Source: Deltaproteobacteria bacterium
GTDB lineage: Bacteria > Bdellovibrionota_C > UBA2361 > SZUA-149 > JADYYL01
Length of the DNA: 6,012 nucleotides
Direction: 5' to 3'
NCBI GenBank assembly: GCA_020853655.1
Contig: JADYYL010000042.1
Location: 1-6,012, forward strand
The first letter of the stretch is position 1. Each line of letters starts with the position of its first letter. Shown here piece after piece: positions 1-4,997 of the stretch. The notes below the pieces were generated by a model. The model was not told the DNA's origin. It was given only the letters and a program-made list of their open reading frames with translations, and made no database searches. The translations under genes and the position numbers were made by a program.

Positions 1-869
1 CCACGCAACGAGCTATACTGCGCCGTCACGGAGTCCTCGGACATTGTGACGTTCGCACCCGCGAGCAGCAACGCATCAACGATGGCGCGGTCGGCTTGCC
101 GTGAGTCGCCCCGCAATCCATTTACCGTAACGCGTCCTGCAATCGCCCCGGCGACGAGAAGAAATGCGCTCCCCGACCAATCCCCCTCAATCGTCACTTT
201 CGTCGCCTCGTAGCGCTGCCTTCCTCGGACACGAATCTCACTGAGGTCGCTATTCGGCTCTGCTCGAACGCCAAACTCCTCCATCATTTGTAATGTCATG
301 TGCACGTAGGGCGCGCTCTTGAGTGCATGCACCCGCAACACGGAATCCGTCTCGCAGCAAGGTAACGCCATCAGCAGCCCGCTGACAAACTGAGAACTCA
401 CGGAACCGTCGACCACGATATCCCCACCCCGAATTGGACCGGAAATGGTGAGAGGAGGATATCCATCAACAGAATCAACGCGCGCACCGAGGTCGCGAAG
501 CGTCGGCGCAATCATTCCCATCGGACGCTTGGCCAGGGATCCCCTCGCGAGAAGCGTCAGCTCCTGGCTGTGCAGTGCCGCGATGGCGCTGAACAGGCGA
601 ATGGAAAGCCCCGATTCGCCGCAGTCCAATGGTTCTCCGGTTGGGTCTCCGCCTCCTGTGATCTCGACGGTATCGCCTTCGACGCGCACTTTCGCGCCGA
701 GCGCGGATATGATTCGAAGCGACGCGCGACCGTCATCCGAAAATGAGGGATTCAGAATGTGCGTCGTCCCAGAGGACAATGCGGCGGCCGCGACCGCCCG
801 CTGCATCATGCTCTTCGAGGAGGGCGCCTGCGCGCTACCGTGAACCGTTCCTGATGTAACCAATCTCAT
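1..869 (-). CDS. aroA: 3-phosphoshikimate 1-carboxyvinyltransferase (EPSP synthase), 3' end cut off by the window
   Basis: This enzyme transfers the enolpyruvyl group of PEP to shikimate-3-phosphate, the sixth step of the cytoplasmic chorismate pathway. The first 289 residues are visible; the family is about 430 long, so roughly a third is missing at the left edge. I chose the ATG at 869 because GAGAGG (882-877) lies 7 bases upstream and because it supplies the normal N-terminal strand before the active-site motif APSSKSMMQR (residues 15-24, with K19, S20 and R24 equivalent to E. coli K22, S23 and R27). Other family marks are LAKRPMG with R115 (E. coli R124), the phosphate-binding VSSQF at 157-161, PYVHMTL with Y188, and a GDWSGSAF segment near 229. 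The usual NAGTxxRP loop reads ESGLSIRL (85-92), so the Thr and Pro that shape the PEP/glyphosate pocket are both Leu. The first 35 bases overlap the end of the aroE-aroK gene, which implies coupled translation. The identity is firm; only the C-terminus is unseen. Confidence 0.95.
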   Translation of the reverse strand, partial: MRLVTSGTVHGSAQAPSSKSMMQRAVAAAALSSGTTHILNPSFSDDGRASLRIISALGAKVRVEGDTVEITGGGDPTGEPLDCGESGLSIRLFSAIAALHSQELTLLARGSLAKRPMGMIAPTLRDLGARVDSVDGYPPLTISGPIRGGDIVVDGSVSSQFVSGLLMALPCCETDSVLRVHALKSAPYVHMTLQMMEEFGVRAEPNSDLSEIRVRGRQRYEATKVTIEGDWSGSAFLLVAGAIAGRVTVNGLRGDSRQADRAIVDALLLAGANVTMSEDSVTAQYSSLR

Positions 870-2154
870 ACTCAAGCCTCTCGGCGATTAACTTCGGCGT
901 GAATCCGTGCGTTGACACAACAAGCTCGCAAACCTCGGCGTAGAACTTCTTCCGTACCCTCAGAAGTTCAGTCAGATGGGAGAACGGATCCTTCCCCTGC
1001 AACAGAGGTCGATCGGCAGCGCCAACTCGGGCAGCAAGACGCGAGGGCTCGGCCCACAACCAGATGGGGAGAGCATGCTCCTGCAGCATTCGACGGTTCT
1101 CTGCAGCGAGAACGATTCCACCACCGCACGAGATCACCCCAGGGTTCTGCTCCAGCGCCGCAACGAGAGCCTGAGACTCAAGAGCCCGAAATGCGGGTTC
1201 TCCACGCTGGCGAAAGATGTCGGGGATGGCGCTTCCCACATTCGCCTCGATCTGAGCATCGAGATCGACATACGGTCGATCGAGTCGCGCTGCCAGCTCT
1301 TTCCCGACGGTCGATTTCCCTGCTCCCATCATTCCGATCAGCGCGACAGGTTGATCCGCGCCCACTCCAGCGCTCAAGATTGCCGCGCGCATCGCCTGCT
1401 GATCTGCTTGTCTTCCGGTAAATATCTCAAATGCCGCTGCCCCCTGATGAATCAGCCAATCTTCCCCGGAGAGGACGGTCGATCCAGCTGCGCGAGCATC
1501 GCTCAGGAATGGCGTGACCATTCCATATTGAGCGTCAAGGACGGTGTGCAGTGCCGTGAAAAGTTCTGGGGGCACGATTCGCTCGCGCGCCGTGGTGAGA
1601 TTGATCACGATCCGTGACAAACCAAAGCCACGCTCAAGATTCTCGATTGTCAAAGCGCCGCAAGCCGCTCCGAATTGATCCGCCAGATCTTGCCCACGCT
1701 CCGCGCTGCGATTCAGGATCGTGACCGTCGCGCCTGCGGAGGCAAGAGCACACAAGGTCGAGCGCGCGGCTCCGCCTGCTCCGAGAACCAACACTCGTTT
1801 TCCGCGCAGCGAAACGCTCCGCTCCTCGAACGCACCGAGTATTCCTCGCGTGTCCGTGTTGTAGCCTTCGGTCCCCTCGTCCGTAAAACGAACTGTGTTC
1901 GCCGCGCCGATGCGGTCGACTTCAGAAGAGAAAAAATCGATCTCCTTGCACACTTCTTCCTTAAACGGCGCCGTCACGTTCATCCCCGATAGCCCTATCT
2001 CACGGGCAACCCGAACGGCCTCGCGTGGATCGGACACCGCGAGTCGAACATAGTGCGCTGGCAAGCCCGCTTGCGCGAACGCGGCGGACTGAATCTGAGG
2101 ACTCTTGCTGTGGAGGACCGGTTTACCAATCACCGCATAGTAACGTTCACTCAT
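835..2154 (-). CDS. aroE/aroK: Bifunctional shikimate dehydrogenase / shikimate kinase (AroE-AroK fusion)
   Basis: The 439-residue protein should catalyse two consecutive cytoplasmic steps: NADPH reduction of 3-dehydroshikimate, then ATP phosphorylation of shikimate. Residues 1 to about 262 are a complete shikimate dehydrogenase. They show the substrate-binding HSKSP (S16, S18), catalytic K65 in NVTAPFKE, N86 in AANT, D101 in GYNTD, the Rossmann loop GAGGAARS (125-132), the NADP-phosphate motif NRS (148-150) and Q237 in HQGAAAFE. Residues about 268-439 are a complete shikimate kinase, with Walker A GMMGAGKST (274-282), D297 and D299 in DLD, R323 in AFRALES, CGGG (343-346), the lid motif DRPLL with R382, and R401. 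No stop or frameshift interrupts the roughly 5-residue linker. One oddity is that the usual N-A-T-S-x-G turn of the dehydrogenase reads NLTTAR (185-190), without the glycine. The start overlaps aroD by 8 bases (ATGAGTGA), and a perfect AGGAGG lies 11 bases before the ATG. Identity is very secure. Confidence 0.96.
   Translation of the reverse strand: MSERYYAVIGKPVLHSKSPQIQSAAFAQAGLPAHYVRLAVSDPREAVRVAREIGLSGMNVTAPFKEEVCKEIDFFSSEVDRIGAANTVRFTDEGTEGYNTDTRGILGAFEERSVSLRGKRVLVLGAGGAARSTLCALASAGATVTILNRSAERGQDLADQFGAACGALTIENLERGFGLSRIVINLTTARERIVPPELFTALHTVLDAQYGMVTPFLSDARAAGSTVLSGEDWLIHQGAAAFEIFTGRQADQQAMRAAILSAGVGADQPVALIGMMGAGKSTVGKELAARLDRPYVDLDAQIEANVGSAIPDIFRQRGEPAFRALESQALVAALEQNPGVISCGGGIVLAAENRRMLQEHALPIWLWAEPSRLAARVGAADRPLLQGKDPFSHLTELLRVRKKFYAEVCELVVSTHGFTPKLIAERLEYEIGYIRNGSR
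877..882 (-). promoter_or_regulatory. Ribosome-binding site of aroA, inside the end of aroE-aroK
   Basis: GAGAGG sits 7 bases before the ATG at 869 on the minus strand. It fixes the aroA start within the upstream coding region and rules out the internal Met-Met pair at residues 21-22, which would remove the catalytic lysine. The site is read directly; its use is inferred. Confidence 0.65.
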
Positions 2155-2818
2155 GAAGTACTGGTCCTCCTAGCCGAGAGAGAAAACTCTGCTGGAGTGC
2201 TCGAAGTTCGAACGCTGTCAGCTGTCCCGGCGCCGTGCCGGGAGCGTGATTCGGAGCAGCATACGTCATCACACTGCCGAGGAGCGGTGCAACAACCCTT
2301 GTCAGTCGTCCGAGGTCCCCCATTCCGATGACGATCTGTGGTCGATGGTCAGAGAGAAGTCCAAGAAGGGTCGCGTTGTCTCGCGAGTGCGCGACGGCGC
2401 ACGCAACTTTGAAGATGTCGGCTCCGAGCGAAAACGCGTCATCACGCAGTCGCTTGAGCGCTTCTTCGCCGGGGGTCACTTGGAAGTTGTGGTAGGAAAC
2501 GATGACCTTGACTCCGCTTGAACGCGCGGCACTGATGATATCCCCACGTATGTCGACGTCGCTGTCACCTCCGTCGACATCGACATAGGTCGCGCCGGCA
2601 GCAATCGAACGGAGGAGCATCTCGCGACGGACATGATCGGGGACCGCTTTCTTCGCCCGAAATGTCGCCACCACCTGGGCAGGACCGCCGCACAGCGAAG
2701 ACACACTGGTCGAACACTCACCCGGTAGGAGATCAAAGCGAAGCTCAACACACTCTTCCGAGGCGATGGCCACGAGGCAGTCGTCTAACGAACAGTGGCC
2801 AAGGGCGACACAAATCAT
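2147..2818 (-). CDS. aroD: 3-dehydroquinate dehydratase, type I (short form)
   Basis: It dehydrates 3-dehydroquinate to 3-dehydroshikimate through a Schiff base, the third step of the pathway. The 223-residue protein carries the type I (beta/alpha barrel) signatures in order: VELRFD with E25, R27 and D29; a substrate arginine in ATFR (R54); the catalytic histidine in SYHNF (H110); the Schiff-base lysine in ADIFKVA (K137); R174 in GRLTRV; and Q199 in TAPGQ. It is shorter than the roughly 250-residue enteric enzyme. The loop that normally reads RxxxEGG after the first arginine is RAKKAVP here, so the conserved glutamate (E. coli E86) and the glycines are missing. From memory this resembles the dehydroquinase half of chlamydial AroDE proteins. 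The ATG at 2818 overlaps the aroB stop in an ATGA and follows a strong GGAGGAGAGGGA purine run. The fold and core catalytic pair are intact, so I expect activity. Confidence 0.93.
   Translation of the reverse strand: MICVALGHCSLDDCLVAIASEECVELRFDLLPGECSTSVSSLCGGPAQVVATFRAKKAVPDHVRREMLLRSIAAGATYVDVDGGDSDVDIRGDIISAARSSGVKVIVSYHNFQVTPGEEALKRLRDDAFSLGADIFKVACAVAHSRDNATLLGLLSDHRPQIVIGMGDLGRLTRVVAPLLGSVMTYAAPNHAPGTAPGQLTAFELRALQQSFLSRLGGPVLHE
2166..2171 (-). promoter_or_regulatory. Ribosome-binding site of aroE-aroK with long spacing
   Basis: A full-consensus AGGAGG lies 11 bases upstream of the ATG at 2154, a little farther than the usual 5-9 bases. No closer in-frame ATG, GTG or TTG exists, so the start stands. 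The site lies within the last codons of aroD, so reinitiation after the aroD stop probably helps. Confidence 0.6.
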
Positions 2819-3831
2819 GCTTCCCTCTCCTCCACGAATTCAGACAGAGGAACCCGAACGACTCCGGAAAGACCGATTCCACGAAGTATGGGCGCCTGGA
2901 TCTGATCTCCCGTTCGCTTTTTATCTCGCTCAATGGCGGAAAGGGAGATCGATGACCCTGTGTCGGTGGGAAGACCGTAGCTGCGGATGACGTCCTCTAT
3001 CCGATTGCAGTCGCTGGAGATCAATGTTCCCCTGGCAACGCAGAGGCGCGCTTCGCGCACCATCCCAATCGCGACGGCTTCGCCGTGCGGCAATCCGGAC
3101 TGAAGCTCAACGGAGTGACCGATGGTATGTCCAAAATTGAGCAGTCGTCGCGCGTCGGACTCGTTCTCGTCTTCCTGTACCACCTTGGATTTTATTCGAA
3201 CGGACTGCGCCACAAGATACTCGAGTGTCCCGAGGTCGCGCTCAAGCGCGCGCGCGGCTCGGATCTCGAGCTCTGAAAAGAGCTCGGCGTCTGCGATCAC
3301 GGCATGCTTGATAATCTCTGCGAACCCTCCCCGAAACTCCCGCTCCGAGAGCGATAGCAGATACTCAACATCAAAGACGCATAACTCGGGCTGGCGAATC
3401 GTTCCCACGAGGTTTTTGTATCCCCCCAGGTTCACCCCGTTCTTACCGCCAATCGCAGCATCAGCTTGCGCGAGCAGCGTCGTCGCAAATATCGACAAGC
3501 GCAGGCCCCGGAGATAGGTTGCGGCTGCGAATCCCACGCAATCACTCACCGCGCCACCGCCAAACGCGACGACGAGGGATTCGCGTGTCAGCTTCCGGGC
3601 ACAAAACTCTTCGTAGAGGCGCTCGACGTGACCGAGAGATTTTCCGGTCTCCCCGGATGGCAGCACGATGACATCAAAGGGCTTGAGCATCGCCCCATAC
3701 AATCCAAGCAGCGTTTCGTCGGTCACGATGGTCACTCGCTCGTCGGGATAGAACAAAGCCATTCCTCCGAGTGACTTTCCTACGACAATCCGCGTCGATC
3801 CGGTCCCAGCGCTGAGCCAGCTTTCGATCAT
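2815..3831 (-). CDS. aroB: 3-dehydroquinate synthase
   Basis: This NAD- and metal-dependent enzyme cyclises DAHP to 3-dehydroquinate, the second step of the pathway. The 338 residues include PSGETGKSL (58-66), the nucleotide-binding FGGGAVSDCVGFAAA (90-104), TTLLAQADAAIGGK (117-130, with D124 and K130), GGYKNLVG (136-143), and three metal ligands: E172 in FAEIIKHA, H235 in NFGHTIGH and H249 in LPHGEA. The late motif RDKKRTG (302-308) supplies the lysines that bind the phosphate. The usual GGKTxVN reads GGKNGVN, a minor substitution. The family also includes sugar-phosphate cyclases such as 2-epi-5-epi-valiolone synthase, but these residues and the aro neighbours support dehydroquinate synthase. 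The ATG at 3831 overlaps the aroF stop by 4 bases (ATGA) and has AGGAG five bases upstream. The end overlaps aroD by 4 bases. Confidence 0.96.
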   Translation of the reverse strand: MIESWLSAGTGSTRIVVGKSLGGMALFYPDERVTIVTDETLLGLYGAMLKPFDVIVLPSGETGKSLGHVERLYEEFCARKLTRESLVVAFGGGAVSDCVGFAAATYLRGLRLSIFATTLLAQADAAIGGKNGVNLGGYKNLVGTIRQPELCVFDVEYLLSLSEREFRGGFAEIIKHAVIADAELFSELEIRAARALERDLGTLEYLVAQSVRIKSKVVQEDENESDARRLLNFGHTIGHSVELQSGLPHGEAVAIGMVREARLCVARGTLISSDCNRIEDVIRSYGLPTDTGSSISLSAIERDKKRTGDQIQAPILRGIGLSGVVRVPLSEFVEEREA

Positions 3832-4640
3832 GCAAGCTCCTGCATATAGCGTGAGAGGGATCGAACCTTGCGCATCATCACGGAGAAGACATCCGGAGTG
3901 AGCGCCTGATCCTTGTCACTCAACGCCTCTTCCGGCTTGCAGTGCACCTCAATCATCATCCCGTCCGCGCCGGCAGCGACAGAGGCAAGAGCCATTGTCG
4001 GAATGAGATTCACCCGACCGCAACCATGCGAAGGATCGGTGATCACTGGAAGATGGGTCAGCTCTTTGGCTGCAGGAACCGAGTTGAGATCGAGCGTGTT
4101 GCGCGTATAGGTCTCAAATGTTCGGATCCCCCGCTCGCACAGCACAACGTTCGGATTGCCCTCGGCGAGCACATATTCCGCAGCGCTGAGCCACTCTTCG
4201 ATGGTCGAGTGCATTCCTCGCTTCAGGAGGACGGGACGCGACGACTTCCCCACCTCTTTCAGAAGCGAGAAATTCTGCATGTTGCGCGCGCCGACTTGGA
4301 GCATATCGGCATACTCAGAGACCCAAGAGACGTCTCGCGTATCGAGCACTTCGGTGACAATCGGCAGGCCTGTCTCTTCGCGCGCCCTCGCAAGAATCTT
4401 CAGGCCCTGCAAGCCGAGTCCCTGAAATGCATACGGAGATGTTCGGGGCTTAAACACCCCTCCACGGAGCATATTGGCACCAGCCTCACGGACCGCATGC
4501 GCAGTTTGCAGTGTCTGTTCCTCGCTTTCGACCGAGCACGGCCCGGCGATCACCACGAAGTCAGTACCGAACGCGACGGAGCCAACGCGCACCGTCGTGC
4601 GCCCCGCGCCATTCAGACTGGTCAATTTGAGATGTTTCAT
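3828..4640 (-). CDS. aroF: 3-deoxy-7-phosphoheptulonate (DAHP) synthase, type I-beta, catalytic domain only
   Basis: It condenses PEP with erythrose-4-phosphate to DAHP, the committed first step of aromatic biosynthesis. From the ATG at 4640 the protein has 270 residues, essentially just the barrel. Visible motifs are IAGPCSVES (31-39), RGGVFKPRTSPYAFQG (59-74), GARNMQNFSLLKEV (118-131), LLKRGM (138-143), CERGIRTFETYTRNTLDL (168-185) and TDPSHGCGR (201-209). The metal ligands C35, H205, E231 and D242 have the same spacing (170, 26 and 11 residues) as C102, H272, E298 and D309 of the Thermotoga maritima enzyme. That enzyme carries an N-terminal ferredoxin-like regulatory domain of about 65 residues, which is absent here. 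The ATG is preceded by a strong AAGGAAGG. The frame stays open upstream to a TTG at 4778, but those 46 codons have no good ribosome site and no recognisable domain. KDO-8-phosphate synthase is excluded by KPRTSPYAFQG. First gene of the aro cluster. Confidence 0.94.
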   Translation of the reverse strand: MKHLKLTSLNGAGRTTVRVGSVAFGTDFVVIAGPCSVESEEQTLQTAHAVREAGANMLRGGVFKPRTSPYAFQGLGLQGLKILARAREETGLPIVTEVLDTRDVSWVSEYADMLQVGARNMQNFSLLKEVGKSSRPVLLKRGMHSTIEEWLSAAEYVLAEGNPNVVLCERGIRTFETYTRNTLDLNSVPAAKELTHLPVITDPSHGCGRVNLIPTMALASVAAGADGMMIEVHCKPEEALSDKDQALTPDVFSVMMRKVRSLSRYMQELA

Positions 4641-4661
4641 GTCCTTCCTTAAGCTGGACAC
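4639..4661 (-). promoter_or_regulatory. aroF ribosome-binding site within a potential sequestering hairpin
   Basis: The minus strand reads TTAAGGAAGGAC immediately before the ATG at 4640. AAGGA (4650-4646) is a strong Shine-Dalgarno match with 5-base spacing, and this decides the aroF start. TGTCC (4660-4656) can pair with GGACA (4644-4640), plus a G-U pair at 4661/4639. That pairing places AAGGAA in an 11-base loop and the AU of the start codon in the stem. The pairing is seen in the sequence; any role in translation control is inference. Confidence 0.55.
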
Positions 4662-4680
4662 CGGAATGTTTCGCCGCTGA

Positions 4681-4718
4681 CGATCCTCGCCGAGATCATG
4701 AACGGTCAGTCCGCTGCG
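4681..4718 (-). other. Potential RNA hairpin in the distal aroF leader
   Basis: On the minus strand CTGAC and GTCAG, at the outer ends of this stretch, can pair around an inner stem GATCTC-GGC-GAGGATC that has one bulged G. The 5' arm has an unpaired stretch of about 7 bases. No T-run follows, so it is not an intrinsic terminator. It lies in the frame-open stretch upstream of the aroF ATG. I cannot compute its stability. Confidence 0.3.
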
Positions 4719-4740
4719 AGTAAGCGCGCCGGTTACACGC

Positions 4741-4755
4741 TTCGAGAGTCTCGAA
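4741..4755. repeat. 15-base palindrome TTCGAGAGTCTCGAA
   Basis: This is a perfect 7-1-7 inverted repeat on the plus strand, the only such tight palindrome I noticed in the leader. The half-site TTCGAGAG recurs at 4824-4831. It could be the binding site of a dimeric regulator or, in RNA, a 6-bp hairpin with a 3-base loop. It lies roughly 160 bases downstream of the predicted transcription start, unusual for a simple repressor operator, so the RNA reading is somewhat preferred. Confidence 0.4.
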
Positions 4756-4831
4756 CCAAACAAAGTCGGCTCGACCAAAACTCGAAAATATCACCGCAAC
4801 TATCTGAGATGTGAAAAACGAAATTCGAGAG
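4741..4831 (-). promoter_or_regulatory. Mutually complementary TTCGAG/CTCGAA elements in the aroF leader (attenuator-like)
   Basis: Just past the leader-peptide stop the transcript carries element 1, TCTCGAA (4830-4824). Element 2 is TTCGAG (4786-4781). Element 3 is a small hairpin, GTCG-AGC-CGAC (4775-4765), followed by TTTGTTTGG. Element 4 is TTCGAGACTCTCGAA (4755-4741), which can fold on itself. Element 1 can pair with element 2 (6 bp), with the first arm of element 4 (7 bp) or with the loop side of element 3 (5 bp). These pairings exclude one another. A ribosome at the leader stop codon would cover element 1, whereas one stalled at the aromatic codons would leave it free. The complementarity is read directly; the switch is inference, and only a weak terminator candidate (element 3) is visible. 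Confidence 0.45.
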
Positions 4832-4834
4832 GTG

Positions 4835-4909
4835 CTAGACGGACGGATATGTTGGGGCTGGGCCCCAAAAATATGAAAAGAAGAAAATGGAGGAAATCGT
4901 TGGCTTCAT
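4835..4909 (-). CDS. Predicted aromatic leader peptide of the aro operon (24 codons)
   Basis: A short ORF runs from ATG at 4909 to TAG at 4835. Its centre reads IFFFSYFWGP (residues 8-17), with another Tyr at 21, so 7 of 24 residues are Phe, Tyr or Trp. It lies 194 bases upstream of aroF, the first enzyme of aromatic synthesis, and directly downstream of a good promoter. That is the arrangement of known attenuator leader peptides such as PheL and TrpL. A 7-bp GC-rich hairpin starts at the Phe14-Trp15 codons. Ribosome stalling at scarce charged tRNA-Phe, -Tyr or -Trp would disturb it. Initiation is odd: the predicted transcription start leaves only about 3 bases before the ATG, and the only upstream purine run is GAGA. 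One caution is that the aromatic codons fall in a pyrimidine-rich tract, which by chance favours Phe and Tyr. No peptide homology can be judged at this length. Confidence 0.7.
   Translation of the reverse strand: MKPTISSIFFFSYFWGPAPTYPSV
4852..4868 (-). promoter_or_regulatory. GC-rich pause-type hairpin overlapping the leader peptide codons
   Basis: The minus strand reads TTGGGGC-CCA-GCCCCAA, a perfect 7-bp stem (five G-C pairs) with a 3-base loop. It begins in the Phe14 codon and covers the Trp15 codon. It is not followed by a T-run on either strand, so it is not an intrinsic terminator. Its position fits a transcription-pause or ribosome-sensing hairpin of an attenuator. A ribosome stalled on the preceding Phe or Tyr codons would cover its 5' arm. 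Confidence 0.55.
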
Positions 4910-4918
4910 TATTCTCGG

Positions 4919-4948
4919 AGTATAACTGCGACCTCACATCCGAGTCAA
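4919..4948 (-). promoter_or_regulatory. Sigma70-type promoter for the aro operon
   Basis: The minus strand has TTGACT (4948-4943, 5 of 6 consensus), an 18-base spacer, and TATACT (4924-4919, 5 of 6 consensus). The predicted start is near 4912, giving a leader of about 270 bases before aroF and leaving only about 3 bases before the leader-peptide ATG. The promoter lies in the gap after the aas stop codon. No other equally good pair was seen in this gap on the coding strand. Confidence 0.7.
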
Positions 4949-4958
4949 AGCACTTTCG

Positions 4959-4986
4959 CGATCCCGATGCCTTTTTCTTTGGATCG
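4959..4986 (-). other. Weak inverted repeat after the aas stop; no clear terminator
   Basis: CGATCC and GGATCG, 6 bases each, flank a 16-base A-rich loop just after the tandem TGA TGA stop codons of the acyl-ACP synthetase gene. There is no T-run on the minus strand after the stem and the loop is long. Read-through from aas into the aro operon therefore seems possible. Confidence 0.25.
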
Positions 4987-4997
4987 TTGTCGCTTCA

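Noticed and set aside
445..843. Plus-strand frame of 132 codons at the left end
   Set aside because: It is antisense to aroA, whose EPSP synthase motifs read cleanly on the minus strand.
912..1617. Two long overlapping plus-strand frames
   Set aside because: Both run antisense to the shikimate kinase and dehydrogenase domains, overlap each other and have low-complexity, Arg/Ser-rich composition.
3828..4640. KDO-8-phosphate synthase instead of DAHP synthase
   Set aside because: The motifs KPRTSPYAFQG and TFETYTRNTLDL and the aro neighbours are those of type I-beta DAHP synthase.
3942..4652. 236-residue plus-strand reading frame
   Set aside because: It lies entirely opposite the well-supported aroF coding sequence and shows no family motif; a shadow frame.
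4641..4778. N-terminal extension of aroF starting at TTG 4778
   Set aside because: It would need a weak TTG start with no good ribosome site, its 46 residues show no recognisable domain, and the ATG at 4640 has a strong AAGGAAGG upstream and gives a normal catalytic-domain length.
4852..4868. Intrinsic terminator at the GC-rich hairpin
   Set aside because: No T-run follows the stem on either strand; the T-run on the minus strand precedes it.
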